Assembly: GCF_002915175.1 (NCBI RefSeq)
Contig: NZ_NXEJ01000009.1
Coordinates: forward strand, 62,001 to 126,000
Length of the DNA: 64,000 nucleotides
Source of the DNA: Agrobacterium rosae
GTDB lineage: Bacteria; Pseudomonadota; Alphaproteobacteria; Rhizobiales; Rhizobiaceae
Direction: 5' to 3'
Made by a program: the position numbers and the translations under genes. The notes under the pieces are model-generated. The model was not told where the DNA came from, did not search any database, and worked only from the letters and a program-made list of their open reading frames with translations. Position 1 is the stretch's first letter. The number at the start of each line of letters is the position of its first letter. This document shows positions 44,681-54,526 of the stretch, piece after piece.

Positions 44681-45187
44681 TTAGTGCCAGACGTAGCCGA
44701 GCTTACGCAATTGGGTGCCGTCAAAATCTTCCATGCCTTCCGCCACGTCCTTGCCGCCATGCGAGCGAAAGAAACGGCTGGCGACATCGCTGTCTTCAAG
44801 GCACCACACGACAACACCATTGCAGCCGAGCGACTTCAGCAGACGCCGTGCCTCGATGAAAAGGACGGAGCCCAGCCCCATGCCCTGATATTCAGGGCGC
44901 AGGTAAATCTCGTAGATTTCGCCGTCATAGGGAAGGCCACGCGCCCGGCTGAGGCCTAGTGTCGTGTATCCCGCAACAACGCCGGAAATTTCCACCACCA
45001 GCATGGTGGCCGAACCGCGTGTTGCTTTACGCCACCATGTCTCATTGCGGCGGTCCAGCATCTGCCGAAGTGGCTTATGGGGAATGAGACCTGCATAGGC
45101 CTGCTGCCAGGACGATCTGTGCGCGTCGGAAATGGCGCGCGCATCGTCCGGCTCTGCTCGGCGAATGTCTATGGATAACGTTTTCAT
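44681..45187 (-). CDS. GNAT-family N-acetyltransferase
   Basis: A 168-residue acetyltransferase of the RimI-like kind. The acetyl-CoA motif is in YEIYLRPEYQGMGLGSVLFIEARRLL near residues 91-116, preceded by the beta strand AGYTTLGLSRARG and followed by GVVVWCLEDSDVASRFFRSHGG. The substrate cannot be predicted. It stands alone between leuD and typA, each separated by 150 bases or more. Confidence 0.9.
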   Translation of the reverse strand: MKTLSIDIRRAEPDDARAISDAHRSSWQQAYAGLIPHKPLRQMLDRRNETWWRKATRGSATMLVVEISGVVAGYTTLGLSRARGLPYDGEIYEIYLRPEYQGMGLGSVLFIEARRLLKSLGCNGVVVWCLEDSDVASRFFRSHGGKDVAEGMEDFDGTQLRKLGYVWH

Positions 45188-45423
45188 AACGCGATTCTGA
45201 TCCCGACGGGGAAAACTTACCAGCCATAAAGGTTAACGGCTTGAAGCTTACCCACAGCCTATTCATGTGGATGATGCCAGAAAATTAACGCTATATTTAC
45301 CATTGAGGCAAGCGCCGTCCGACTCAGTCCCGCGAATAAATGCTGGGCACGTAAAGAAGAGGCCAGATATCAAAAAACCCGGCGCGAAGGCCGGGTTCTT
45401 AGAATTTGAAACTATGTCAGCAA
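45188..45423. other. gap between typA and the GNAT gene
   Basis: The right part holds the typA terminator (45372-45397). The left part should contain the GNAT promoter on the minus strand. No further gene or RNA was recognised. Confidence 0.5.
45372..45397 (-). terminator. Rho-independent terminator of typA
   Basis: On the minus strand, CCCGGC, a short GC-rich loop region with TTCG, and GCCGGG form a stable hairpin (plus-strand arms 45378-45383 and 45390-45395) followed by TTTTTTG. It lies 27 bases after the typA stop. Confidence 0.85.
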
Positions 45424-47244
45424 TCAGCCAGCGAGCTTTGCCTTGTCGAAACGCTTGCGATCGTTAGCGTCCAGGAACATCTTGCGCAGACGGATGGACT
45501 TTGGTGTCACTTCCATCAGCTCATCGTCCTGAATCCACGACAGAGCGCGGTCAAGCGTCATGCGGATCGGCGGTGTCAGCTTCACGGCTTCATCCTTGCC
45601 AGCGGCGCGGATGTTGGTGAGCTGCTTGCCCTTGAGAACGTTGACTTCGAGGTCGTTGTCGCGCGTGTGAATGCCGATGATCATGCCAGCATAAACCTTT
45701 TCGCCGGGCTCAATCATCATCGGGCCGCGATCTTCCAGGTTGAACATGGCGTAAGCAACAGCTTCACCGGAACCGTTCGACAGCAGAACGCCCTGGACGC
45801 GACCAGCGATAGCACCCTTGAACGGCTGGTAGGAGTGGAACAGACGGTTCATGATCGCCGTGCCGCGTGTGTCCGTCAAAAGTTCGGACTGGTAGCCGAT
45901 GAGGCCACGCGTTGGAGCCAAGAACTTCAGGCGAACGCGGTTGCCGCCGGATGGACGAAGCTCGGTCATTTCTGCCTTGCGCTCGGACATCTTCTGAACA
46001 ACGATACCGGAGTGCTCTTCATCGACGTCAATAACGACTTCTTCGATCGGCTCGATGGTCTGGCCGTTCTCGTCCTTCTGCATCACAACGCGTGGACGCG
46101 AAACGGCAAGCTCGAAGCCTTCGCGACGCATGGTCTCGATCAGAACGGCGAGCTGCAATTCGCCACGGCCGGACACGAAGAACGAATCCTTGCCTTCGGC
46201 TTCTTCGATCTTCAGCGCAACGTTGCCTTCGGCTTCCTTGTACAGACGATCGCGGATAACGCGCGATGTCACCTTGTCGCCTTCGGTGCCGGCCAGCGGA
46301 GAGTCGTTAACGATGAAGGACATCGTTACCGTTGGCGGATCGATTGGCTGTGCTGTCATGGCTTCGGTAACCGAAGGATCACAGAACGTATCGGCGACGG
46401 TGCCCTTGGAGAGACCGGCGATGGCAACGATGTCGCCTGCATGGGCTTCATCAATCGCTGTGCGCTCGATGCCGCGGAATGCGAGGATCTTGGAGATACG
46501 ACCGGTTTCGATGATCTTGCCATCCTGGCCCAGAACCTTGACGGCCTGGTTCGGCTTGATCGAACCGGATGCGATACGACCGGTGATGATGCGGCCGAGG
46601 AACGGGTTGGCTTCAAGGATCGTGCCGATCAGACGGAACGGACCTTCTTCAACCGTTGGCTCAGGCACGTGCTTGAGAACGAGATCGAGCAAAGGTGCAA
46701 GACCTTCGTCCTTTGGTCCCTCAGGGTTGACGTTCATCCAGCCATCGCGACCGGAACCGTAAAGGATCGGGAAGTCGAGCTGCTCGTCAGTCGCATCGAG
46801 GTTCGCGAAAAGGTCGAACACTTCGTTGATAACTTCTTCGTGGCGGCCATCGGGACGGTCGATCTTGTTGATCGCAACGATAGGCTTGAGGCCTACCTTG
46901 AGCGCCTTGGAAACCACGAACTTGGTCTGCGGCATTGGGCCTTCAGACGAGTCGACCAGAACGATCGCGCCGTCCACCATCGACAGGATACGCTCGACTT
47001 CACCACCGAAGTCGGCGTGGCCGGGGGTGTCGACGATGTTGATGCGAACACCCTTCCACTCGACAGACGTCGCCTTGGCGAGAATGGTGATGCCGCGTTC
47101 TTTTTCCAGGTCGTTACTGTCCATGACGCGCTCTGCAACGCGCTGGTTTTCGCGGAACGAACCGGACTGTTTCAGAAGCTCGTCAACGAGCGTCGTTTTG
47201 CCATGGTCAACGTGCGCGATAATCGCGATGTTGCGAATTGCCAT
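45424..47244 (-). CDS. typA: ribosome-associated GTPase TypA/BipA
   Basis: TypA is a translational GTPase involved in ribosome assembly and stress adaptation. The 606-residue protein begins MAIRNIAIIAHVDHGKTTLVDELL with the G1 motif. RGITILAK (switch I), DTPGHADFGGE (G3) and AINKIDRPD (G4) follow, then EF-G-like domains III and V and the specific C-terminal part ending in RKMFLDANDRKRFDKAK. Coding strand bias is strong and produces a long spurious frame on the opposite strand. It has its own terminator. Confidence 0.97.
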   Translation of the reverse strand: MAIRNIAIIAHVDHGKTTLVDELLKQSGSFRENQRVAERVMDSNDLEKERGITILAKATSVEWKGVRINIVDTPGHADFGGEVERILSMVDGAIVLVDSSEGPMPQTKFVVSKALKVGLKPIVAINKIDRPDGRHEEVINEVFDLFANLDATDEQLDFPILYGSGRDGWMNVNPEGPKDEGLAPLLDLVLKHVPEPTVEEGPFRLIGTILEANPFLGRIITGRIASGSIKPNQAVKVLGQDGKIIETGRISKILAFRGIERTAIDEAHAGDIVAIAGLSKGTVADTFCDPSVTEAMTAQPIDPPTVTMSFIVNDSPLAGTEGDKVTSRVIRDRLYKEAEGNVALKIEEAEGKDSFFVSGRGELQLAVLIETMRREGFELAVSRPRVVMQKDENGQTIEPIEEVVIDVDEEHSGIVVQKMSERKAEMTELRPSGGNRVRLKFLAPTRGLIGYQSELLTDTRGTAIMNRLFHSYQPFKGAIAGRVQGVLLSNGSGEAVAYAMFNLEDRGPMMIEPGEKVYAGMIIGIHTRDNDLEVNVLKGKQLTNIRAAGKDEAVKLTPPIRMTLDRALSWIQDDELMEVTPKSIRLRKMFLDANDRKRFDKAKLAG

Positions 47245-47411
47245 TGTTTAATATCTCTGAAGTTGGGGCGTCATATCTTAGATGCGCCAATTTAGTCTGG
47301 CGGGCCTATAACCTTTTTTTTGCAAATGCGAAAGGGGGGCAACCACATAAGCCCCTTGCAGAAACGCCGTATCAGAGTTTTATGACAGTTTTCAGGTGCC
47401 TCCGGCCAAGC

Positions 47412-49478
47412 TCAGCCAGCAACGAGGCCACGCTTTTGCAACATCGCATCGGGGCTTGGCATCTTGCCACGAAACGCCTGATAGGTTTCTTCCGCGTCGA
47501 TCGAGCCGCCGACGGCGTAGATGTTGTCCTTCAGCTTGCGGGCCATTTCCGCGTTGAACGGGTCGCCAGTTTCTTCGAAGGCTGCGAAGGCATCGGCATC
47601 GAGAACTTCCGACCACATGTAGGAATAGTAGCCCGCGGAATATCCGTCGCCGGAAAAGACGTGCTGGAAATGCGGCGTTGCATGACGCATGACGATCGAC
47701 TTCGGCATGTTGAGCGATGCCAGAACTTGCGCCTGCACGGCCATCGGATCATCGACGGCACCGCGTGTGTGGAAGGCCATATCGACCAGTGCCGACGAGG
47801 TGAATTCGACCGTGTTGAAACCTGCGTTAAAGGTTTGGGCGGCGAGAACCTTGTCCAGCAGTGCCTTTGGCATCGGAGCGCCCGTCTCATAGTGAAGAGC
47901 ATATTTCTCAAGGATTTCAGGCACGGTCAGCCAATGTTCGTAAAGCTGCGAAGGCAGTTCAACAAAATCACGGGAGACGCCTGTTCCTGATACCGATGCG
48001 TAGGTCACGTTGGATAGCATACCGTGCAGCGCATGGCCGAATTCGTGAAACAATGTGCGGGCATCGTCCAAAGAGAGCAGCGCAGGCTTGCCCTGTGATG
48101 GTTTGGCAAAATTACAGACGTTGTAGATGATCGGCAATTCACCGACCGTACCGTTCTTCAGGGGCAGCTTATGCTGAGACTGGAATGCGCTCATCCAGGC
48201 ACCGGAACGTTTCGATGGCCGGGCGAAGAAATCACCGAGGAACATTGCGACAAGCTCGCCCTGTTCATTGCGAATTTCGAAGGTGCGGACATCCGGGTGG
48301 TAAGCGGTGACATCTTTAAGCTCGACGGCACGGATGCCGAAAAGCCTTTGTGCCACGTCGAAGCAGGCTTCGATGATCTTTTCCAGCTGCAAATAGGGCT
48401 TAAGCTCAGCCTCGGAAAAACTGAATTTTTTCGCCCGAAGTTTTTCGGCGTAATGACGCCAGTCCCATGGCATGACATCGTGGTTCTTGCCTTCATCGCT
48501 GATGACGGCTGCCAGTTCGGATTCTTCCTCACCGGCGCGCTCGACAGCTTTTTCCCAAACCTGGGTCAAAAGCGCGTTCACAGCATCCGGCGTTTTCGCC
48601 ATGGTATTATCCAGCTTGTAAGCGGCGAAATTTGCGTAGCCGAGAAGCTTTGCCTTTTCGTCACGCAGTTCCAGCGTGCGCTTTACCGTTTCGCGATTGT
48701 CGGTCTCTCCACCGTTTTCACCACGGGAAACCCAAGCCTTGAAGGCCTGCTCACGCAGATCGCGGCGTTCGGAAAATGTCAGGAAGGGTTCGATGATCGA
48801 GCGCGACAGGGTAACGGCGAATTTGCCGTCTTCGCCATGCTCGCGCGCAGCACCCGCCATGGAATCTCTCAGGAAGTCGGGGATACCTGCGAGCTCGTCT
48901 TCCTCGGTGAGAAGCAGTTTCCAGCTTTTTTCGTCGGCGAGAACGTTTTGTCCGAATTTCGCGCCGAGCCCTGCCAGTTCCTCGTTGATCGCGGCCAGCC
49001 GCTCCTGCGCTTCTTTCGGCAGCTTGGCACCGGCACGCACAAAACCTTTCCAGTGACGTTCGAGAACGCGCAGTTCTTCACCGGTGAGGGCTAATTCGTC
49101 GCGTTTCTCCCACAACGTGTCGATGCGCTTGAACAGCGCTTCGTTCATGCCGATTTTCGAATAATGGCGTGACATTTTTGGGGCGATATCGCGCTCCAGC
49201 GCCTGAATGTCGGGGTTGGTGTGAGCGCCAGCCTTGTTCCAGAACAGCGCAGACACACGTGACAGTGCATCTCCGGCGACTTCGAGAGCGACAATGGTAT
49301 TGGCAAAACTCGGTGCCTCGGCATTATCGGCAATCGTGTCGATTTCCGCATCGTGGGCTGCCAGCGCGGTTTCGAAGGCACCGGCAAAATCCTCGTCCCT
49401 GACAGCATTGAACCGGGGAAGGCCGTTCGTCCCGTTCCAGTCCGTGATGGCGGAATATTGGGCTGTGGTCGATGTCAT
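47412..49478 (-). CDS. M3 family oligopeptidase (oligopeptidase A / dipeptidyl carboxypeptidase type)
   Basis: The 688-residue cytoplasmic zinc peptidase has the HEFGH motif in LFHEFGHALHGML near residue 475, with the downstream glutamate region FVELPSQLYEHWL that supplies the third ligand. RIDTLWEKRDELALTGEELRVLERHWKGFVRAGA and RSGAWMSAF are further family stretches. ATG 49478 with GAGGA before it is chosen over the ATG at 49541, whose extension is histidine-rich and unlike the family. It degrades short peptides. PrlC and Dcp cannot be told apart by eye. Confidence 0.93.
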   Translation of the reverse strand: MTSTTAQYSAITDWNGTNGLPRFNAVRDEDFAGAFETALAAHDAEIDTIADNAEAPSFANTIVALEVAGDALSRVSALFWNKAGAHTNPDIQALERDIAPKMSRHYSKIGMNEALFKRIDTLWEKRDELALTGEELRVLERHWKGFVRAGAKLPKEAQERLAAINEELAGLGAKFGQNVLADEKSWKLLLTEEDELAGIPDFLRDSMAGAAREHGEDGKFAVTLSRSIIEPFLTFSERRDLREQAFKAWVSRGENGGETDNRETVKRTLELRDEKAKLLGYANFAAYKLDNTMAKTPDAVNALLTQVWEKAVERAGEEESELAAVISDEGKNHDVMPWDWRHYAEKLRAKKFSFSEAELKPYLQLEKIIEACFDVAQRLFGIRAVELKDVTAYHPDVRTFEIRNEQGELVAMFLGDFFARPSKRSGAWMSAFQSQHKLPLKNGTVGELPIIYNVCNFAKPSQGKPALLSLDDARTLFHEFGHALHGMLSNVTYASVSGTGVSRDFVELPSQLYEHWLTVPEILEKYALHYETGAPMPKALLDKVLAAQTFNAGFNTVEFTSSALVDMAFHTRGAVDDPMAVQAQVLASLNMPKSIVMRHATPHFQHVFSGDGYSAGYYSYMWSEVLDADAFAAFEETGDPFNAEMARKLKDNIYAVGGSIDAEETYQAFRGKMPSPDAMLQKRGLVAG

Positions 49479-49636
49479 CGGTTCGTCCTCATGCAGATGC
49501 TGGTCATGCGCCATATGGGCATGGCTGCGGCTTCGTTTCAATATCTTGGGATCAACAACATGCGTAGCCCTCGCGCTGTCCCTTGCCAGACGGCCGCATA
49601 GTTTTTAGTAAGGAACGCTTATGAAACAGGTGATGC

Positions 49637-50107
49637 ATGGCCACTTCGACTGAAAAAGAATCGCTGGCATTCCTGCTCAACAGCAGTGTCCGGTTTTTGA
49701 ACAGCGCTTTCGAGCGTCGCATCAGCGACGCGGGACTTGGATTGACACCGGGTGAGGCGCGAGCGCTTTTGACCGTTGCTGCCATCGATGGCAGCAAGCA
49801 GGCCGATATCGCCACGCGCATCGGGCTCGAGCCGATGACGGTGTGCACCTATCTCGACAGGCTGGAATCGCTCGATCTTGTCGAAAGACGCCCGAACCCG
49901 GATGACCGTCGTTCCAAGTGCATCTACCTGACGCAAACGTCCTCTGATCTGCTGCTTGCTGTTCGTGAAGAGGTCGGCCTTTTGATAGATCAGGCGGCCA
50001 GCGGTTTTGAAGAGGGTGATTTTGAGAAATTTCACGCGCTTCTGTCGATTATGCAGAAAAATCTGCAAACCGCAGTCAGCGACAAAAACCAGCCGAACCC
50101 TTTATGA
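49637..50107 (+). CDS. MarR-family transcriptional regulator
   Basis: A 156-residue winged-helix regulator. The DNA-binding part is DGSKQADIATRIGLEPMTVCTYLDRLESLDLVERRPNPDDRRSK-like, with the wing residues DDRRSKCIYLT near residues 90-100. Its stop overlaps the start of the efflux gene by four bases (ATGA), so it probably represses the pair in response to a toxic compound. The 95-bp gap before it, shared with the divergent peptidase gene, should hold its operator, but no clear palindrome was found. Confidence 0.92.
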   Translation: MATSTEKESLAFLLNSSVRFLNSAFERRISDAGLGLTPGEARALLTVAAIDGSKQADIATRIGLEPMTVCTYLDRLESLDLVERRPNPDDRRSKCIYLTQTSSDLLLAVREEVGLLIDQAASGFEEGDFEKFHALLSIMQKNLQTAVSDKNQPNPL

Positions 50108-51303
50108 ACCTCACCACTCCCGCCATGACGGTTCGCCGCACCGCAATTCTCGGTGCCATGCTCACCGCACTTGGCCCTGTTTCGATGGCGATTTACACGC
50201 CTGCCATGCCTGAACTCGTGAGAGCGTTTGCGACGACGGAATCGGCCATCAAGATGAGCCTGACGCTCTATTTCGGTGGCTTCGCTGTGGCGCAGCTCGT
50301 GTCCGGTGCGATGTCGGATGCGTTTGGCCGTCGCAAGGCAACAATTCTGTTTCTCCTGATTTACCTTTTGGGCGGAGCGCTGGCAGCTTTCGCGCCCAAT
50401 GTCGACACTCTGCTCGCCGCACGTCTCATTCAGGGGATAGGGGCGTCGGTCGGCGTGACCGTTGCCCGGGCCGTGGTGCGAGATCAGTATAGCGGGCCAC
50501 AGGCGACCGGCATTCTCAACCTCATCGGCATCATGCTGGCGGTGGGTCCGGCGGCCGGGCCGACGATTGGGGGCTTGTCGTTGCTGGCCTTCGGCTGGCA
50601 GTCGGTTTTCGTCCTGATGCTCGCTTTCGGGTTGATATCGATTACCACCATTGTTTTTTGTCTTCGCGAAACGACGGTACCGGACCCGGGCCGTCTTCGT
50701 CCGTCCCGCCTTCTCAGTGCCTATGGCGAGCTTCTGGCATCGCCACGGTTTTTGCTGTCCGCGCTGGTATTAGGCGGGTCGGTCGGCGCACTTTACGCCC
50801 AATCGACCATGCTGCCGTTCGTCCTCATCAACGAAGTCGAGCTTTCTCCGACAGAATTCGGTGTGGGGATGTTGATGCAATCGGGATCGTACTTCTTCGG
50901 CTCGATTGCCTTGCGCCTCCTTGCGAAGAAAATCGGAGACCGGCGCGCGTCGGTGATCGGTGTTTCCCTGTCGGCTCTGGGCGGCCTGCTGATTTTTCTG
51001 TCGGTCCATCTCGTCACGCCCTCCTTCCTGTCCATCATGACCCCGGTGGCCGTGGCAACATTCGGGCTTGCGCTTTTGACCCCCTACATCATCACCGCCG
51101 GAATGACGCAGTTTCCCCACATTGCAGGATCTGCATCAGCCATGATGGGCTTTATCCAGATGAGCGCGGGATTTGCAGCGGGTATCGCAGCCTCGCTGCT
51201 CGGGTCACCCTTGGTGGGCTTCGGTACCATCATTCCGTTGATGGAACTGAGTGCGGCTGCAAGCTATATCGGTTTCGTCATCATATCGCGCAGGCAGACA
51301 TGA
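50104..51303 (+). CDS. Bcr/CflA-type multidrug MFS transporter
   Basis: A 399-residue membrane protein with about 12 hydrophobic helices. AILGAMLTALGPVSMAIYTPAMPEL opens it, followed by VSGAMSDAFGRRKA with the MFS motif A and RLIQGIGASVGVTVARAVVRDQ, both typical of Bcr/CflA drug/H+ antiporters. It is translationally coupled to the MarR regulator. The stop codon is directly followed by a hairpin shared with convergent argG. Confidence 0.93.
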   Translation: MNLTTPAMTVRRTAILGAMLTALGPVSMAIYTPAMPELVRAFATTESAIKMSLTLYFGGFAVAQLVSGAMSDAFGRRKATILFLLIYLLGGALAAFAPNVDTLLAARLIQGIGASVGVTVARAVVRDQYSGPQATGILNLIGIMLAVGPAAGPTIGGLSLLAFGWQSVFVLMLAFGLISITTIVFCLRETTVPDPGRLRPSRLLSAYGELLASPRFLLSALVLGGSVGALYAQSTMLPFVLINEVELSPTEFGVGMLMQSGSYFFGSIALRLLAKKIGDRRASVIGVSLSALGGLLIFLSVHLVTPSFLSIMTPVAVATFGLALLTPYIITAGMTQFPHIAGSASAMMGFIQMSAGFAAGIAASLLGSPLVGFGTIIPLMELSAAASYIGFVIISRRQT

Positions 51304-51304
51304 A

Positions 51305-51328
51305 AAAGCCCCGGAGAACCGGGGCTTT
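51305..51328. terminator. bidirectional terminator between the MFS gene and argG
   Basis: AAAGCCCCGG (51305-51314) and CCGGGGCTTT (51319-51328) form a 10-bp perfect stem around AGAA. On the minus strand it is followed by further T residues, making it a good terminator for argG; it starts two bases after the MFS stop. Confidence 0.85.
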
Positions 51329-51352
51329 CAACGTCATCTCTGTAATAGAGGC

Positions 51353-52576
51353 TTACTTGCTGAGATTGCGCTTGGCCAACGTGCGAAGACGCAGCGCGTT
51401 GAGCTTGATGAAGCCTGCCGCATCCTTCTGGTCGTATGCACCCTGGTCGTCCTCGAAGGTAACCAGCTTGTCGGAGTAGAGCGACTTGTCGCTCTCGCGG
51501 CCGGTGACCATGACATTGCCCTTGTAGAGCTTCAGCGTTACCTCACCGTCGACATGTTCCTGGCTCTTGTCGATCAGAGCCTGCAACATTTCGCGCTCTG
51601 GCGAGAACCAGAAGCCGTAATAGATGAGCTCCGCATAACGCGGCATGATCTCATCCTTGAGGTGGGCGGCACCGCGGTCAAGCGTGATGGATTCGATGGC
51701 GCGGTGAGCGGTGAGCAGGATCGTGCCGCCGGGTGTTTCGTAAACGCCGCGCGATTTCATGCCGACATAACGGTTCTCGACCAGATCAAGACGGCCGATG
51801 CCGTTGTCGCGACCGTAATCGTTGAGTGCTGCCAGAAGCGTTGCCGGCGACATTTCAACGCCGTTGATGGAGACGGCATCACCCTTGCGGAAACCGACCT
51901 TGATGACGGTTGCCTTGTCGGGCGCTGCTTCCGGGGAAATGGTGCGCATATGCACGTATTCTGGAGCCTCGACTGCGGGGTCTTCCAGAACCTTGCCTTC
52001 AGACGACGAGTGCAGAAGGTTGGCATCGACGGAAAACGGAGCCTCGCCCTTCTTGTCCTTGGCAACCGGAATCTGGTGCTGTTCAGCGAAGTTGAGAAGA
52101 TCGGTACGGCTCTTGAATTCCCAGTCACGCCATGGGGCGATGATCTTGATATCCGGGTTCAGCGCATAGGCCGAAAGCTCGAAACGAACCTGGTCGTTGC
52201 CTTTGCCGGTCGCACCGTGTGCGATGGCATCGGCGCCAGTCTTCTTGGCGATGTCGATAAGGTGCTTGGAAATCAGCGGGCGGGCAATCGAAGTGCCGAG
52301 CAGGTAGACGCCTTCATAAACAGCGTTGGCGCGGAACATCGGGAAGACGAAATCGCGCACGAATTCTTCGCGCACATCCTCAACGAAGATTTCCTTGATG
52401 CCCATCATCTCGGCCTTTTTACGGGCCGGTGCCAGCTCTTCGCCCTGGCCGAGGTCTGCGGTGAAAGTCACCACTTCGGCGTTCAGTTCGGTCTGGAGCC
52501 ATTTGAGAATAATGGAGGTATCAAGTCCGCCGGAATAGGCGAGAACGACTTTCTTTACGTCTTTTGGAAGGGCCAT
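51353..52576 (-). CDS. argG: argininosuccinate synthase ArgG
   Basis: ArgG joins citrulline and aspartate with ATP in arginine synthesis. The 407-residue enzyme starts [22 protein letters not shown], with the SGGLDTS pyrophosphatase-type loop. [24 protein letters not shown] and SPEREML follow. ATG 52576 was chosen because the family sequence starts there; ATG 52606 would add ten unlike residues. It stands alone, divergent from the SDR gene. Confidence 0.97.
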   Translation of the reverse strand: MALPKDVKKVVLAYSGGLDTSIILKWLQTELNAEVVTFTADLGQGEELAPARKKAEMMGIKEIFVEDVREEFVRDFVFPMFRANAVYEGVYLLGTSIARPLISKHLIDIAKKTGADAIAHGATGKGNDQVRFELSAYALNPDIKIIAPWRDWEFKSRTDLLNFAEQHQIPVAKDKKGEAPFSVDANLLHSSSEGKVLEDPAVEAPEYVHMRTISPEAAPDKATVIKVGFRKGDAVSINGVEMSPATLLAALNDYGRDNGIGRLDLVENRYVGMKSRGVYETPGGTILLTAHRAIESITLDRGAAHLKDEIMPRYAELIYYGFWFSPEREMLQALIDKSQEHVDGEVTLKLYKGNVMVTGRESDKSLYSDKLVTFEDDQGAYDQKDAAGFIKLNALRLRTLAKRNLSK

Positions 52577-52765
52577 CAATGAAATCCATTTGCGTGTCGG
52601 CGACATCAGGATATCGCCATTTTCCTTGGGATTTCGGCACTTTTAGCGAGTTTATCGGCGGGTGCAACAAAAATGCAAAACGGCGTGCGGTTGGAACGCT
52701 TTCATCTTCATGTGACTTAGAGGGCCGATAAGACTAGACTGCACATCGCGTCAGTAGAGCGCATG

Positions 52766-52777
52766 GTTCCATGGAAC
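52766..52777. promoter_or_regulatory. 12-bp perfect palindrome upstream of the SDR gene
   Basis: GTTCCATGGAAC lies 43 bases before the SDR start, in the 244-bp gap shared with divergent argG. It may be an operator; a palindrome of this length also occurs by chance every few tens of kilobases, so support is weak. Confidence 0.25.
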
Positions 52778-52820
52778 GTCGCTGCCGGAGATTTGAAGCG
52801 GTAGCGAAAAGGAGAAACCA

Positions 52821-53675
52821 ATGACGATCCTTCACAACGCATTCGCACAAGATAATGTCGCCGTCGTCACCGGCGCTGCATCCGGTATCGGCCTTGCCGC
52901 CGCCCGCAAATTCGCCAGTTTCGGCATGAGCGTCGTGCTTGTTGACCTCGACGGAGAGAAGCTTGCCGCTGCACAAAGCGAGATCGCCATGCTTGCCGAA
53001 AACGGCAACGAGCAAATTGTCTCCATTCCAACAGATGTCTCCAAACTCGATGAGCTGGAAGCACTCGAGCGCGCTGTCATCCAGCGTTTCGGGCGCGTTC
53101 ATGTGCTGATGAACAATGCAGGCGTGCAGCCCGGTAGCGCCATCTTTGGCCCGCAGGCAAACTGGGACAAGATTTTCGGTGTCAATCTGATGGGCGTGGT
53201 CAACGGAAGCCGTGTGTTCGGTTCCGGTATGCTGGCCCATGGTGAGCCCGGCCTCATCATCAACACCGGCTCCAAGCAGGGCATCACCACGCCACCGGGT
53301 GATCCGGCTTACAACGTGTCCAAGGCAGGCGTAAAGGCCTTCACAGAGGCCTTGGAGTATGAATTGAGAAACGCACCGAACGGCAATGTTTCGGCACATC
53401 TTCTCATCCCCGGCTTTGTCTTCACCGGCCTTACCGCCAATGGCCGGACGGAAAAGCCGTCGGGCGCTTGGACAGGTGAACAGACGGTCGATTTCATGAT
53501 CGATAGCATCGGCAATGGTGATTTCTATATTCTGTGCCCGGATGGCGAGGTGGATCGCAAGACTGACGAAAAACGCATCCTTTGGGCGGCAAACGATCTG
53601 GTGGAAAATCGCCCGCCTCTATCGCGCTGGCACGAAGATTACAGCGATGATTTCAAGTCCTATCTGAAAAGCTGA
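52821..53675 (+). CDS. short-chain dehydrogenase/reductase
   Basis: The 284-residue Rossmann-fold oxidoreductase shows TGAASGIGLAAARKFA near residues 16-31, NNAGVQ near residue 97, and the catalytic tyrosine and lysine in PAYNVSKAGVKAF with serine in NTGSKQG. DLDGEKL after the second strand suggests NAD use. The substrate is unknown. An AAGGAG ribosome site precedes ATG 52821. The gene has no operon partner. Confidence 0.92.
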   Translation: MTILHNAFAQDNVAVVTGAASGIGLAAARKFASFGMSVVLVDLDGEKLAAAQSEIAMLAENGNEQIVSIPTDVSKLDELEALERAVIQRFGRVHVLMNNAGVQPGSAIFGPQANWDKIFGVNLMGVVNGSRVFGSGMLAHGEPGLIINTGSKQGITTPPGDPAYNVSKAGVKAFTEALEYELRNAPNGNVSAHLLIPGFVFTGLTANGRTEKPSGAWTGEQTVDFMIDSIGNGDFYILCPDGEVDRKTDEKRILWAANDLVENRPPLSRWHEDYSDDFKSYLKS

Positions 53676-53779
53676 TCTGCCTGCCGCGCCTTCTGGTGCG
53701 GTCTCATTTTGTCCGGCTTGGCAGGCTCTGGAAACGGCGTTATGAACATGCATCAAACCCTTGAAAGTGTGGTGCCGCC

Positions 53780-54427
53780 GTGGATTTCATACCGAGCCTG
53801 CCGACCATGATTGCCTTCACCGTCGCCATTCTGCTTCTGGCGGTGACGCCGGGTCCTGATATGACCCTGTGGATCAGTCGATCCCTACGTGAAGGACGGG
53901 CATCCGGCTTTATGACGCTGGTGGGCACCAATTTGGGCATTACAGTGCATACGATGCTTGTTGCCTTTGGCGTGGCGGCGCTTATCGTTGCCTCGCCTAC
54001 CGCCTTTCTGGTGTTGAAAACGGGTGGTGCCGCCTATCTCGTCTGGCTGGCCATTCAGGCCATCCGCAAGGGATCGAATTTCGTCATGGAGCGGCCGAAG
54101 GAGCAGAAGGCGCAGGCCTCGCTGACCTCCGCATTGCTCAACGGCATCTGGGTCAATCTGCTGAACCCGAAAGTCATCATTTTCTTCATGACGTTCCTGC
54201 CGCAATTCGTCAGCGCTTCTGACCCGCATGTGACGGGCAAACTGATTTTCCTGGGCCTCTGGTCGATCGTCGTCGCCTTGCCGATTGGCATCGGCATCGT
54301 CGTGGCTGCCGACCGCCTGTCGGGATGGCTGCAAAGCAACGCCAAAGTTCTGCGCGGTCTCGATTATACGATTGCGGGCGTCTTCTCGGTTTTTGCCGCA
54401 AAGATTTTTTTCACGCAGGCCCAGTAA
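53780..54427 (+). CDS. LysE/RhtB-family amino acid exporter
   Basis: A 215-residue membrane protein with about six hydrophobic helices. The family signature AVTPGPDMTLWISRSLREGRASGF appears near residues 21-44, GGAAYLVWLAIQAI near 75, and LLNPKVIIFFMTFLPQFV near 130. It starts with GTG 53780, without a clear ribosome site. It probably exports a hydrophobic or basic amino acid or homoserine lactone-like compound; the substrate is not readable. The ECF sigma gene begins 99 bases downstream. Confidence 0.92.
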   Translation: MDFIPSLPTMIAFTVAILLLAVTPGPDMTLWISRSLREGRASGFMTLVGTNLGITVHTMLVAFGVAALIVASPTAFLVLKTGGAAYLVWLAIQAIRKGSNFVMERPKEQKAQASLTSALLNGIWVNLLNPKVIIFFMTFLPQFVSASDPHVTGKLIFLGLWSIVVALPIGIGIVVAADRLSGWLQSNAKVLRGLDYTIAGVFSVFAAKIFFTQAQ

Positions 54428-54526
54428 TCTTTCGTCGAAACCATTGGAAAGCGGTGCTTGCATTTTAGGCAACACCCTGCCAGCTTGCGAGCCATTCGGG
54501 AACTGGCCTTCTGGCGGGATGGAGCG

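Noticed and set aside
45406-47295. 629-codon open frame antisense to typA
   Set aside because: The minus-strand TypA frame has all GTPase motifs; the plus-strand frame has no family features and results from strong third-position GC bias.
47333-47356. Possible terminator after the M3 peptidase gene
   Set aside because: A GGGGC/GCCCC pairing exists on the minus strand, but the loop is ten bases and no T-run follows directly, so it was not called.
48171-49094. 307-codon open frame antisense to the M3 peptidase gene
   Set aside because: It overlaps the coding strand of a full-length metallopeptidase and has no family features.
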